64,000 nucleotides of DNA from NCBI GenBank assembly GCA_002794775.1, contig NBAY01000069.1, forward strand, positions 1-64,000, read 5' to 3'. Source of the DNA: Porodaedalea pini. Lineage: Eukaryota > Basidiomycota > Agaricomycetes > Hymenochaetales > Hymenochaetaceae. Made by a program: the position numbers and the translations under genes. Shown here piece after piece: positions 21,439 to 33,615 of this stretch. Position 1 is the stretch's first letter. The number at the start of each line of letters is the position of its first letter. The notes below the pieces were generated by a model. It did not search any database. It was not told where the DNA came from and saw nothing but the letters and a program-made list of their open reading frames with translations.

Positions 21439-22544
21439 TCACGCAGAGGCAGGCTTCGCGAAGACAAGTTCGCACATGCCGTCCGGCCGGCACTCAACTC
21501 CGCATAGTACTGTCCTTCCACAAAGGAAGTCCACACGTCTCACACCGGCATCCCACTCCCTCTGGCTCCCAGCCCTCTCACACCTCTTCGAGTACGCCTC
21601 CGCGACGCGCCGCTGCGCACCCGATCCGGCACCGAGCCCGTCCCACTCATGGCGCGAAACGGGCACTCGGAGAGAAGAGTAGACGGCGTGCAGAACGTCG
21701 AGATTCGTGAGTGCTGTGTGCGCTGGGTCGGTCGCGCTCATGCTTACGGCATTGATCGACCAGTCGCGTGGGAGCGCGACAGGCGTCGAGCTGGGGAGGG
21801 AAAGGGTGAGGGAGGGCACGAATGGGCGCGTCGCGGGCAAAGCTAGCGTGTGTGCAGGTACCGGCTGAGGCGGGGCACGCGAACGGCGGGTGAGCGAAGC
21901 GAGCAAAGAAGTCGGCGGCGGCGCGAGAATGTTGTCATGCGCCGGGGCACGCGTCACGTCGTACAAAATCGCGGGGGCACCATTGCTCGCGCTAGAACAC
22001 GCCAGCTGGCGGTGGATCTTCAGCGAGGGGGCAAAGGTCGAACCGGAGGGCGGGCCCTGCCAGGTTGCACGGCGCGTCGCGTTGGGGCGTGTCACGGAGT
22101 GCGTCGAAGGTTCACGGTGGTGCGAGGAAGACGAAGAGACGCGGGAGCGCGCCTGCTCGCGTCCGCGAGGGTAGTGGTCCGAGGCAGAACCAACGGAAGC
22201 GATGTTGGCCGGTACGACAGAGGCGAAGTCCGGGTGGTAGCGGCCAACTGCGGGCGGGTTGACGTTCAAATGTGAGTAAAAAAAAAAAGTACACAGACGA
22301 GACAAAGAAAATTTCACGTACCTGAGCCATGCCGACTATGTGACCGCGCAAGCTCGTGCTCGCGGTGGTGGGTACTCGCCGAGCGGCGGTGCGGCGGGCG
22401 GGTGTTACGCGGCTCAGAGTAGGCCGAGCCGAGCGGGACGGCGACGGGGCCTGCGAAGCTCCTGCTGCGCTTGCGCGCCATAAGGGCTGGAGACGCGTCA
22501 GACGCGTAATGCTCAGCGGGAAGACGGCGGGAGTTGGCGAGCAT
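21439..22544 (-). CDS. DUF6699 domain protein
   Basis: Two exons (22322-22544 and 21439-22247) give 343 residues. The N-terminal 200 residues are basic and rich in Ser, Arg, His and Pro. The C-terminal part has the DUF6699 pattern known from many Agaricomycete proteins: PATRPFVPSL, the Trp in LPRDWSINA, LTNLDVLHAVYSSLR and VRRVDFLCGRTVLCGV. Function is unknown for the family. The intron acceptor GCAG is preceded by a T-run. A TTATATAA box lies about 190 bp upstream. Confidence 0.75.
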
Positions 22545-22736
22545 TGTACGTGTACGTTGGCGTTATGTATGAGTGCAGCGGGTGGTGGGCGTTACAGAAA
22601 AATACAGAGCGTCGGCCGCAGAGTTGTATGGACGTGTCGTGAGCCAGACGTGGGCGTTGTTGGTGGTAGGTAATGAGGTCGAGCGTCGGGCGACGGGAGG
22701 GATGAAGAGGGGCCATGGCAGTTGTACGCGGTGGGT

Positions 22737-22744
22737 TTATATAA
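22737..22744 (-). promoter_or_regulatory. Candidate TATA box for the DUF6699 gene
   Basis: TTATATAA lies 193 bp upstream of the start codon in an otherwise GC-rich stretch. The position is plausible if the 5' leader is about 160 nt. Confidence 0.4.
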
Positions 22745-25700
22745 GAACTGGAAAGAGAGTGGCGATCGAGCGTGAGTGGCAACCCCCGATTATGAGCTGT
22801 CCTTGCAGTGCTCGCACGTGGCGAGGCCTCGATTCAATTCACATTCCAGACTATCGGCTCATTATGTAACCCCACTTGCCTCATTCGGCCAGCCCTCTCG
22901 CGTCACCTTTTGTCCCTCTTTGATCATCCTCCTCAGCCATGGCCACACTCCTGGAATCCACTTTGCACTCTCTCAGAATAGCTTCCGGCTCCCGCGCCTT
23001 CCCCGCGCCCGAGAGTGAGAGAGCGACCAACGACAACGTGGGGGCAGCCCCAACGACGTCGGCCACGAAAAAACAAATGCAAATCGCCGTTCCAGACCAA
23101 ATCTAATTTTTATCTTCTCGATGCCGTACAACACGATCTCTATAGCCGTGGCATTCCGTGGGCCCCCTCCCAACGCGATGCGATGCGCGTTGAGCTCAAC
23201 CGAAGGAAGTTCACCAGAAGAAACCCAAAAACGATGGCCGACCCAAATACGGAAACTCGGAAAACTCGGTGCCTTTCCTATTCCTCCCGTCCATATGGCC
23301 TATCTTTGACTCTATTCCTAATCCAAACGCTGCGCATGAGTACGAGTGACGTCGTCCCCCCCCCCTATACGCGTTCTCACCACTAATTGAGCGAAGCCCC
23401 CATTCAAGCTCGCGCTAATTCTATGTTCGCGCTCTGAATGTGGCTATGATGAACAGCGAACACTGACACTGACACTGAACTGAAGAGCCCAGTTCATTTC
23501 CGAGCTCGGCGCGTCTTGCGTCTAATCCTATTCTTGTCTCTCTGTAAGTTTTCGCTGCCATGCCATGCCATCACCAAGGCTTCTTCGCGATCATGACTCA
23601 ATTACGCGCAGAACCCCTCTGCAAAACCCTTATGAATTCGTCTATGCGCTCAGTCAGCCTGCATCCTATTTACAGCTAGAGTATCTGCAACGGCAGTCCG
23701 CATTCAAGGCACTAGCCACCATAAACAAATCCAGAATACCCATGCGCGGCGTAGAAAACGACCAACGAACAAACCCCCGCACCGCGAATTCCAGAACGGA
23801 CAAAGTCAAAGGCCCAGACCAATCGAAGCAACCCCCGTCTACGCGCGCCCACCCGACGCGACCGCGCCGGCGGCGTCCTCCCCTCCGTCCAAATAAGGCA
23901 AGCCAGAACTCGAATATCGTATGTAAAAGAAAAGAAAAAGAAACGAAACCTCCCTCTCGAAATAACTTGTGGAAAAGCCCGGGCCCACGTGTGCACGATG
24001 CTCGACGAGCCCAGTCTAAGGAAAGCCCGTGCCCGTTCTCCCGAACTAAACTGTACGCATGTAATGCTTATCCCCCCCAGGCACGTCCTTATCCAAAGGA
24101 GCGCAGGAAAACTCTACTCTAGATCTATTCTGCACATGCAATACACGTATACGTGTGTTTTCTCCAATTCAGTTCCACTCGATCACGAGCGCGCGAAGCT
24201 CGGTCCTCACGGACGGGAAAACGGATTTAGGACAACACACGCCCCCACCCCTTAAAAAAGCTTGATCAACAACATTTTCCGACATTTCTGACATTTTTCT
24301 TTCCAGAAAGGACTCGACGGGGGAGCGAGCCATGGCGGATTCCGGACGTGACGCCCCTCACAACTCCAAGTGCCAAGCGTGCACGGATAAGGCCTAGGGT
24401 TGGGACAATGTTGAGTAGAAGCCATGCGCTGCCAGCGGACAGCGAACAGGAAACAGCAAGGGTCGCATTTTTCAGCGTCCACATTGAACGACGCCAAGTC
24501 CACAAGATGACGCTGAGGGGTGTGGTTCGGAGTCTGAGTCAAGGGAGCGGAACAGGGGATAGCAAGGGGTCGGCATCATGGCCTACGGATTCCACTCGAG
24601 CGCTGTCTCAGAACCCAACGTCAGCGCCAGGGAAGAAGCAGAAAACGGACAGAAGAAGAACGGAAGTCGCGATTCGAGTGGGTCCACGTTCGTTCGCGGG
24701 AAGCCCACGCCAATGTGTTGATAAGATTGTGGAGCTGGCACACTAGTGCTATATGCCCCCGCACGACACGTAAGTCGGATTTCCCAATAATTATATGGGA
24801 TATAGAGTTGAGAGTTGAGTTTGCACATCATTCCATTCATTCAAATAGAAGAGGAATACAGTTATACTAACAGATCCCGCAGCATCATACATCATGCGCA
24901 GACGCATTCAGTGAGAGAACGGCGCGGGCGGACGTCGCCGTCGGCGCTCCCTCAACGCCTGCGCAAAAAAAAAGTTGATGTTCTCTAACTGAAAACCGAG
25001 AGACAGACTCAGAGAAGATGGTTGGCGCAGATCGAGGGTATCTCCTCTACGGGTATCCAGTACGTAGCGCTCGCCCATTGCGATAGAAGACTTCCTCCAC
25101 AAATTACAGGGTAGAGCTCGCAAAATCAAATACGAAGCAAGGAAGCAGGCTGTTGACTGAGTCAGCGTACGTATAAGCCAGAGACACAAGAATAAACAGC
25201 AGCGTGTTTGAAATCGATTCAATGGATTTAGAACGAGGGTACAAGCTCGCGCATGTCGAGCGTCACTCGCGACGCATATCTGAGTCATACGCAGTCCTTC
25301 GCCTTTCAAAGTCGTCTCACACTTCTTGGGAGTGGTCATCTGAGCAAAGCACAAACACAAGAACGTCCACGCATCACGTCGACAACGAAAGAAAGAAAAA
25401 AAGCACCCTTGAACGACGGAAAGCAGTTGAAGCTTGTCCAAAAGGGCCAGCAGCAAGGCTCGGCTAACGCAGGTCCACAGAAAAAGCACACACAGAGCAC
25501 GCGCTCGTGACCTCTCAGAGCCTTCCCCAGAACGCCACGTGCGTGAATTATATCCACCGAAAGTTGCGTCAGAATTCACTGGGGAAATGCCTCCGGTATT
25601 TTTCGTTAGCTCTATCTCAATTACCCCGCATGATGCTGAGTAGGCTGAAGGTAGATCCACGACTCAGCAGACCACCTATGCCTGAACCGTATTTCACTAT
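22745..25700. other. Gene-poor region
   Basis: Several open frames of 80-250 codons exist on both strands (for example 24908-25660 minus, 23565-24122 plus). None shows a recognisable motif or coherent splice structure, and their composition is biased. I call no gene here. Confidence 0.45.
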
Positions 25701-27954
25701 TGCTAATTGACGCGTAACAGATGAGAAGCTGCAATTCAGCATGGACGCCATCCTGGCTAAATTTACTTGGAAGCCGAAAGGCGAACACGCTAGAACTTAG
25801 AAGGGCACGAAGACGGAGAAGGCACGCCGGACACCGTGCAGACACAGCTCAGGCAACTCAAGGCTTGTCCCGTCCAATGTAGTAAGAGACGCTGTTGCCG
25901 ACTGCAGAGACACGGGCTAGAACACCAGACGCCGCTGACCGCGGAGATCGACAGTCCACCAGAAATTTTCAGACGAAACAAAGCACTCGGAAAGAGGCGG
26001 TACAAAATAAGGCATACCGAGTCTCATCTTCGCGCACGTTTGCGGATTCTTGCATCGTGGCGCACTGCATCTTGGATGCTCGCGCTCGCTGGATTGACGG
26101 CATCATCCACGAACCATCCGTGTGTGCGAGCCTGAGTCAACTATACATCCTGCGGCCTTCCTGCGGCCCACCGTAGTCAGCGAGGTGAACTTCTGTGGCA
26201 TCAAGCCCGGCCAGGCCCGGCCATTTCGGGAAAGGAGTAGGATGGGCAGCGAGGGTAAAAATGGCTTCGACGTACGTTGATACGATGCGTGCGGGTGTCG
26301 AGGGTTGTGGCACCGAGAAGCGTCGAGAAGATTGAACGTCGAGCACACTGGCCATTGGTTGATTATATCGCCGACAGTGGCGCGCAAATTGCAGATTTCA
26401 TCTCAGGTCTGTTGCAAACAGAAAATGGATAGAGAACATTAATCACCGGTCAAAACGAAAGTTTGTCGCCCAGCGCTTGGTCTATTGAGTACGAAATGAA
26501 TGGCAATGACGCACTCGACCACATACGCACACGCTTATCTTCTGCTTCTCGACTTCGCGTATTCATACAACTCGCCTCGCCACTTCATATCACCCACTAC
26601 GGGCTGCATGAATCATCATACGAATAACACGAAGATACGCACATACATATGAGCGGGAAATCTGCGCGAACGCATCTACGGTTTCATACACCTTGCTTGG
26701 GACGCTCGCAAGCGCCTTGAGTCCGACACATCTGCTTCGCGTCTTCGCTGGTCGTCCGCCCGCCCGTCCGCTCACCGTGTATAGACTCGAATACCCAGCC
26801 TCGATCAGGGCCGCGAAGCGGATGCCCTAGACCCAGCACGTCATAGTCCGGTAAGATAAGGCAGGGAAGCAGCTATTTCAATGCTTGAAGCTAATGGATG
26901 CGCGACGAAGACTCGCTTGGGTTGATATGTATGCGGTACACTCGCGCGACCGGCAAACGGACTGTACAGTATCGGCCAGTAGAGTGCACTCCGTGTACTC
27001 CGCGAGGATGCAAATTGAGCGATAGCAAAACTCACGCTCGCTCATATCGTCCCCAGCGCGAGTCGCTATGTCATTCGCCGACTTTGGGCATAGTCGGCCG
27101 CGTTGTCTGCTTCGAGTGCCAAACTCAGATGTGCTGGGGGTTCATATGCGCGGTGCGTGTTTTCGCCGAGTGCACGGTCGCGTTCTTAGCCTAGGCCTCC
27201 GAATGTCCGTGTGGCGCACTCGCCGTTTCATCGCCCGCGCCCGCGCCCTTGATGCTCGCTGCGGGAAACGGGAGTCGGTCCTGCCATAGGGAGCGCCATC
27301 TAGACGCGTCGACGTTCCAAGGGTCCTTCGCTAACGCGGAAGACAGACGGCGCAGGACTCGTCCGAGGGTGGGCGCGCGTTCGTGATTCTGTGGATCCTG
27401 CCCGGCCGCCCTGAGCTGATTATGTTTTTCCTATGCCTATAGCAAGAAGTGAGACAACTTCTGCGCTGGACGCCACAATCGCAAATTGTTGGGAGAAGAT
27501 TTGGAGATGATGACGGCGTCCCAGTCGGTACTGCGGCATGGGTATGCATACTTGGTTTAGCGAGGGGAGATCCTGGATTCAGATCCAGACGCACACGCAG
27601 CATACGGAAGCCCGCTGAATTGTGTTCCCGTACGTGTACAGAGCTCGAGGTACTGGGAAGCCTGGTGGGCCGCTGGTAAAACTTGCGAGAAGAGTGTTCC
27701 TCTCTATTGTGCCTTGCTGAGACAGCACTGTGAGCAACTCGGATGCGGTATAATGAAGCCAGTCTATCAAATTGCATCATGGTCATCAGTACTCTCCGGA
27801 TCGAAGTAAGCGCAGAAGAGAGCGGGAAGTCTATTGCTCGAGAACATAGCAGGGCTAGCGTAGGGCTATGGGCGTACCCGGAGGATTGAAGGATTGCCAC
27901 TCGGCGACGCCTGGAATTGAAACACGTAAATTTTTAACAAGAGATGATAGCGCA
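25701..27954. other. Unresolved region, possible decayed genes
   Basis: Short stretches look codon-like, such as a plus-strand frame at 25731-25798 and minus-strand pieces near 26137-26355 and 27579-27770. They do not join into one gene through plausible splice sites, and I recognise no family. Confidence 0.3.
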
Positions 27955-28111
27955 CCTCCGTCAGGAGCGTCGAGTAAAATGTCGCGCTCGTAGTGTTTCC
28001 CAAGACGTCGGTGTTGCAGACGAGGGCGGCATGCGGTGAGTGGTTGGCAAAAACGCGCTTGCTCTGGTTGGCTACAGAAGGAAATATTGTCGCACCAATC
28101 ACGCGGCGCAT
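27955..28111 (-). CDS. Unrecognised first exon, divergent from sdhC
   Basis: A minus-strand frame starts at Met 28111 (MRRVIGATIFPSVANQ) and reaches a good donor (GTGCGC) after LLTE at about 27955. Later exons could not be fixed: one splice chain gives a protein of about 77 residues ending GEY. Only 83 bp separate its start from that of sdhC, suggesting a bidirectional promoter. No family is recognised. Confidence 0.3.
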
Positions 28112-28194
28112 GATTCTCGCTCGTCATCCGTGATTTCCCGGTCGCCGCCAGAGAACAGATTCCTCACCGTCCCTCATCGCCGCCGCCGTTCACG

Positions 28195-29025
28195 ATGATG
28201 AGCACACGTTTCGTTGGCCTCGCACCAGCCCTTAGGCGTGCGACCTTCCAATCCAGCCTCGGTGAGCGGATTCATTGATGAATCATAGCGTAGACATTGA
28301 CATCGTATGCAGCTGTGCGGAACCAAGCTCTCCTCCGAAACGTTGTGTTCAAGCGGTGAGCAGCCATCGTTTTTCTTAATGTCGAAGAAAGACTGACTCC
28401 CGCTTATCATGGTATCCAGAGGAATACAGACTGAATTCCAGCCAGCCTCAAAGGCGAACGATATCCTGAACTCGCAACGCCTCAAGCGTCCCTCGAGCCC
28501 GCACTTCACCATCTATCAGCCGCAGCTTACCTGGGTCGCATCAATTGCGAATCGGGTCACGGGCGTCGCTCTCAGCGTCTGTGCGTCCTCTGACAGACAT
28601 TCCGCTCAAAGACATGTACTGACATTCTGGCTCTATCCTCTCTCGGCTCCGACACACACACACTTCAGTACTGTACGGCTTCACCATCTCTTATGTGGTC
28701 TTTCCTCTCGTCGGCGCGCCGTTCAGTAGCACAGACATCGTGCAGCTCGTCTCGACGCTTCCGGAGGGCGTAAAGTACACCGGCAAAGCCCTCCTTGCTG
28801 CACCGTTCGCCTTCCACTCATGGAACGGTGTCCGCCATCTCGCATGGGACAGCGGTAAACGTAAGTCCACCCTGCATTTCCCTGACTTCAATTGCTCTGG
28901 TCGATAGTTTCTGATATCTGCTGTCTTCTGTTTCTGTAGTCCTTACCCTCAAGGGCGCGTACGCATCTGGCTACGCAGTCCTCGGCGCGACCGCTGTGAC
29001 CACCGTTGGCCTCATGTTCATATAA
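28195..29025 (+). CDS. Succinate dehydrogenase cytochrome b560 subunit (SdhC)
   Basis: Four exons (28195-28261, 28446-28580, 28669-28860, 28940-29025) give 159 residues. This is a membrane anchor of mitochondrial complex II that carries haem b and helps form the ubiquinone site. Diagnostic motifs are RPSSPHFTIYQPQLTW, SIANRVTGVALS and FHSWNGVRHLAWDSGK, whose His is a haem ligand in the family. Three hydrophobic segments follow the usual pattern: GVALSVLLYGFTISYVV, then the segment around AAPFAFHSWNG, then VLGATAVTTVGLMFI. The N-terminus (MMSTRFVGLAPALRRATFQ) looks like a mitochondrial targeting peptide. A second Met lies three bases downstream. Confidence 0.92.
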
Positions 29026-29896
29026 TCGTCCGACTAGCCCTCTGCTGTCTTTGACTTGTGCTTGCAACTCTATAACTGTAAAATAGATTTGCTGATGAAC
29101 CTGAGAAACTCTTTCAATCCTGCGTGGCCGCGCGAAATTGAAAGAGCCCGAATTTTGAAGAGCTGGACTACAAGACAAGACTCTGGCAGAGCGAACTGAA
29201 TCTCTGCCCTTTCAGAGGTACGTTCTTCGTTCTTCGTTCCTTACAATGCAAACGAAATCTCCGCGCTCGTCGAGCTCAGTTTGGTCAAGCAGTCATTTAT
29301 TTTTTCACGCTGTTAGACCAAATTTCCTCTTCACCCGCATGTCAAAGGATAAATCTAAGTCACTGTTTTTATTACATTCCTTCTGGCGTCTACTTCGCAT
29401 CCCACGACATTCTCCAAATATTAATGACCTGCGTCTAGATCTGCTGCTGCGACCACCAGCCGCCCTCATCCGCTCGTCAGACTGATCCGTGGCGACGCAT
29501 TCATTGCATTTTCCATCCACTTTCACGGTGTACTCAGAAGTGGGGTTTCTCTACTCTCAGACGTCGGCGTGCTGACCAAAGTTCCGGAGTGAGAAAAGTA
29601 CGAGTCCGTGACCGCAGTGGCGTCCCTTATGACACTCGGATTTGTGATAACAAAGTAAGCATCGACTCTTTCATCGATATGTGTGGAACTTGCACATAAC
29701 TCCCTTCATCCTTGATGCAAGAACACTCCGATGATCAAAAGACTCTGTCTGTAGCTCCTACAACAAATACAATAAATGCGGTGTATGTGATCCCAGCATG
29801 AGTAGTCGTTTCGGATGAAGAACTGATACTTCAAGTTCTCCCTTCTCATCTGCAGTATACATTAAGGACAAGCTCTGCATATTTCGACTTCAACAG
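29026..29896. other. Intergenic, no clear gene
   Basis: This is sequence between sdhC and the right arm of the inverted duplication. A short hydrophobic frame near 29590-29655 (TAVASLMTLGFVITK) may be a decayed membrane-protein exon. Nothing else is seen. Confidence 0.4.
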
Positions 29897-30121
29897 TGAG
29901 GTGTGCATCCAGAGCAGTACACACAGTCTCAGATGTACCAATGGACGTATGTTTCCCACTCCAGACAGTTTCAGAGTCATAGCCTCATCAAGTCCTCTGC
30001 GTTTTTACTCACCATAAATTGCGAGCACCGGTTTGCTCAGTTCACGCACACACTCACATTACAGTCTTTCTAATATCTACCACACTTTAAATAGCTACTC
30101 CGAGTTACTTTTGCGCTTGCC

Positions 30122-31010
30122 ATGGCCGTCTTTGCGCCACTGCTCAAACTGCTTCGTAGCCTTACACTCGCCGCAATCTTCCTGGAACTTGTTCTCCTGG
30201 TATTCGATGTTCGTTTCTTTCTGGTTGCAAATTTGAATGTGGGTGGTAAGTTGTGGAGTGGGATACATACAAATTTATGGTCACACTTCGCGCCCTTCTT
30301 GCATGTGCGCCTGTGTGTGTCACTTCTGGTGCATTTTTCACTATTGCAGTCGAGCTCCGACGTGTGAGTGTATATCCTGTGCTGGAGGTGAGGACAGAAA
30401 AACATGTCAGTTCTCCATCAGCGCGTCCAACACCTTAAAACTGTACACCACATTTGTACTTGTCGTAATAGCTACAAAGTAAATGACCACAAGTGTTCGG
30501 TCTGCATAGGAGATCTTGTATGTGAGTCGGAGGACTTACCGGCAAGGTCCACACATATTGATGAAGGCTGGCTGTTGAATACGCTAGACTGGCTTGTTTG
30601 TTGTCCTGTGAGGCAAGAGTGTGATAACTCGAGTTTGGTTGGCAAAGCTTGTCCTTTCTGCACCCTTTTGTACGGTTCCAATGCCCTTATGTGCCCAAAC
30701 ACTTTACGTGTTTAGAAGTCCCCTAAGGCATAGGAATACATAGTCCTCCAGGGTGAGCCTGTCCGAAACGAAGCAGACACTCGGCAGGCTAAGGGTTATC
30801 AAGGAGCTCGGAACGCCTCCTTTGGAGCAAGACGACACCAGAATCCAGCGCAAAAATGGATCGGGGAGGATGGGTGAGCTAATTTCGAGCTGTCTGGCAT
30901 GTCGTCGGGCGGATTGTCTTCTCGATTTGAACTTGAGCCTCCCTTTCGGGGTTCATTGAGCCCCAATCCAGAGTCAGACGATGCCGAACGAAGCCCTTCT
31001 ACCGACCAAG
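30122..31010 (+). CDS. Small multi-pass membrane protein (copy 2, longer)
   Basis: It starts MAVFAPLLKLLRSL, followed by a hydrophobic helix and NLNVG before a GTAAGT donor. It resumes at VELRRVSVYP (about 30349). A second hydrophobic segment, NTLKLYTTFVLVVIATK (about 30426-30480), lies in another frame. The likely tail is EPPFRGSLSPNPESDDAERSPS (about 30933-30998). Exon joins after 30395 are not resolved. The family was not recognised; Agaricomycetes have many DUF6533/DUF6534-type proteins of this look. A partial inverted copy of the tail lies at about 31350-31450. Confidence 0.4.
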
Positions 31011-31861
31011 AATGCACGTAATGCAAAGAACGGTCATCGTCGGTTATTAACTTGTTACTGTCAGTGCTGGGGAAAAGGCTCGGAGATATTTGCACGAAAC
31101 TCTAAAACTTCCATGCAGATCAATTCAATATTCCCCTATTTTCCTTGTATATATGCCTATCGAGGACTATAATCACCTGATACCCTGAACATATATCTTC
31201 CAGTTGCAGCAGCAGCTTGCTTGAACGATGGGCTGAGCTGTGCAAATTCCCGATAAGGAAGTTGAGCCGCGGCGCTCAAATTGTTGACGCGTTGTTTGTG
31301 GCGCCGAACTCGGCCGACAATGACCAGTTTAGATTGCAGTTCTGGGTAGTCAATAAGTGAAAGGCATCGTTCGGCATTCACAGACTCGGGGCTCAGATTT
31401 AGCAAAGCCAGAAATGGCTCCTCAAAATCAAACTGAGGGCGCAAATGCAACAAGAAAGTTCTCCTTGTGGTTTTCAGCCTCCGATGCACTTTGAAGCCAG
31501 AACTTCAATTGGTAGTGAATTCCTTTAGTTTGATTTCCCTCAATCTGCCAAGCAACTAGTATTTCGTTTCAGAGGGATACTTTTCGTGAACTTTGAACTG
31601 ACTCATGAAATTCTTTCAGATCGTTCAGGAAATCGATGATGGACTCGAGTCGTGCATTCACTTACATATGAAATCCATTCTACTGCAAGACCTTTCCAGA
31701 TTCCTCGCTAGAAAACTCGGTTTACGTGCCTTTGGTGAATTATTCGGGAAGATCCTCCACTTAAGAGACTTCACGCGAGTTTTTCTGAGAATAAAGGTAA
31801 ACAGTACACCATATTCAAGTTACCCTAACAAGTCAGAAGTTTCCTCTTTCATCCTGCATCA

Positions 31862-33389
31862 CGGTCATGTTCAATGACACGCTTCATCACGTCCTTTGAA
31901 TGACTCTTCTCCACAAAGCTGGAGTGCCAGAACTCGATCAACATGCTCGCCTCAGGAGGATTGTCAAATATAAAGAAACGTACCTGTGAGGCTCACGGGG
32001 ATAGATGGCAAGCTGTGCGCGCTCGGGGTGCTTTGAGCGGCGTCGCAAGCCGCGAAAGAACGAGATTCCTTGTGTCGCAGGCACACGCGCGTCCTTCTCT
32101 CCATGAAGAGTAAGCACGGCGGTCTCGATGCCTGCAACGTGTCCAATTGGACTCCCGCGCATGTCAGTGCGCTGGCTCGGATCTGCTGTATCCCATGGTG
32201 CGCATCCTCCTAGGTCAGCCTAGGTGATTAAACATTACGATGAACACAACTCATGCTTGCATTGATTGTGCTGTTATAGGAGACACCTAACGCACCTCCA
32301 TCTCCGGCAGATCAGACTCAGCTGTTATCGCACCCCAGTCACTCACTCCCGCGCCCATGACGTCTGCCTTGAAGCGGTTCTTCGTTGTTGCGACACCCCA
32401 CGCAGTCATGAACCCGCCCTGACTCCATCCGCCGATCCCCAAGCGAGAAGGATCCGCGAGCCCGCGTTCAACGGCCGCATCGAGCATGCTTTCGCAACCA
32501 GTCCAGTCAAGCGTGCCCATGCCTGCGTGCGCGGCACGAGCAAATTCAGAACCATGCCATCGACCTAGGAAAGGTGCACGACGAGTAAGAAACTTTATAA
32601 GCCGTTTTCTCGGAAGTTTGTCACTTACCTCCGCGATAATTCGGAGAAATGACCAGATAGCCATGCGCAGCTAGCAAGAAATGCCAACTGCTATATGAAG
32701 GGACAAATCCCAAAGTAACATGCCTGTTTTTGTTATTATCAACTCACGGTCACACGCAATCATCTTGTAGTATGACCGACGAATATGGTCCTGAGATAGC
32801 GAGATGCAGTCAGAATGAACACCGTTTTGAAAAGCGATGGTCTGACTAACTCACCACCGTGTACAAGCATGACTGTAGGGAGAGCTCTGGGTGGCTCCTG
32901 ACTCTGGTCGCGAGGAGGGAGGACGACGATGCCATCGAGCTTCGTCCCGTCTTTTCCGTTCCAGATGAACGGTTCACTGTCCATAGCTGGTACATCTTTC
33001 ATCCATCGTAGATGCGAAGACACTTTGTGTCATGTTTGCATGCCTCGGAAAGAGTGTTTGTAGTCCCTGTCCATACGTTAGGTGGCTCTTGACGCACCGC
33101 CGAGCTCTTGATCGGTACTAGAACAAAAGTCCCATCCACTGGCATACGTTTTCGCGCATCCCAAGGCCTGACGTCCCTCATTCTCCGTCTGGTAAAACAG
33201 CGAGCCACCGCCCTTTCTCGTGTCAAGAATGATTATGCGAGAGTCCAACCCCTTCGCGACCTCTACAGCGGCAAGACCATTGTCCAATAGATCCGCAATG
33301 CACATCGCATCGTCTAATTCGCCGTACAATTGCGCTGACTTGCTAAAGTCGTGCGCAGAGTGGACAAAGATAGACTTCGAATCAGACAT
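31862..33389 (-). pseudogene. S9 peptidase pseudogene, copy 2 (interrupted by Helitron upstream)
   Basis: This is an inverted copy of the peptidase C-terminal half. The nucleophile motif GGWSQGG is readable near 32400-32440 and HGEKDARVP near 32090. The frame shifts at 33172-33180, where the same extra G as in copy 3 is present, and again near 33025, where a G is lost relative to copy 3. The C-terminus (about 31862-31925) has diverged. Just upstream, at 33474/33475, a Helitron interrupts homology that resumes at 35147-35330. It is non-functional. Confidence 0.75.
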
Positions 33390-33615
33390 GCATGTGGGCT
33401 CGTAGCACTATCCCTCGTTCGAAAGTGAGAGAACGAGAGAAAGATCAAAGGCATCGCGCGGGGAAGACCGTCTATCTTAATATACAAACGCAACCCCCTA
33501 CTTTCGACACAGCCACATGCTGACTAAATTCGGACTTTCAATGTTTTTGATGCTTCTTTTTTCCTTCTTTAGTTGTCACCCACATGCTCCTGCTCCGGCC
33601 AGCTCCGAAAATTTT

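Larger units (their letters stand above)
29897..33400 (-). repeat. Inverted segmental duplication, right arm
   Basis: This is the reverse complement of about 540-3096, with an extra 978 bp (about 30399-31376) inside the membrane-protein gene. Upstream of the peptidase start it resembles copy 3 (3150-3420) rather than copy 1, so the arm is mosaic. Confidence 0.8.

Noticed and set aside
20636..21493. 285-codon minus-strand open frame
   Set aside because: It is Phe/Leu/Ser-rich translation of a purine-rich tract downstream of the DUF6699 gene, with no domain. The frame is open because of base composition.
23565..24122. 185-codon plus-strand frame
   Set aside because: Biased Pro/Arg/Lys composition, no motif, no neighbouring exons.
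24908..25660. 250-codon minus-strand open frame
   Set aside because: No motif, no splice support, and mixed Cys/Leu/Arg composition. Overlapping plus-strand frames are equally long.
27570..27600. Possible tRNA T-arm (GATTCAGATCC)
   Set aside because: The GGTTC consensus is not met, and no acceptor stem or anticodon arm could be built around it.
27331..27900. 189-codon minus-strand open frame
   Set aside because: It does not extend the plausible exon at 28111 in phase and shows no family resemblance.
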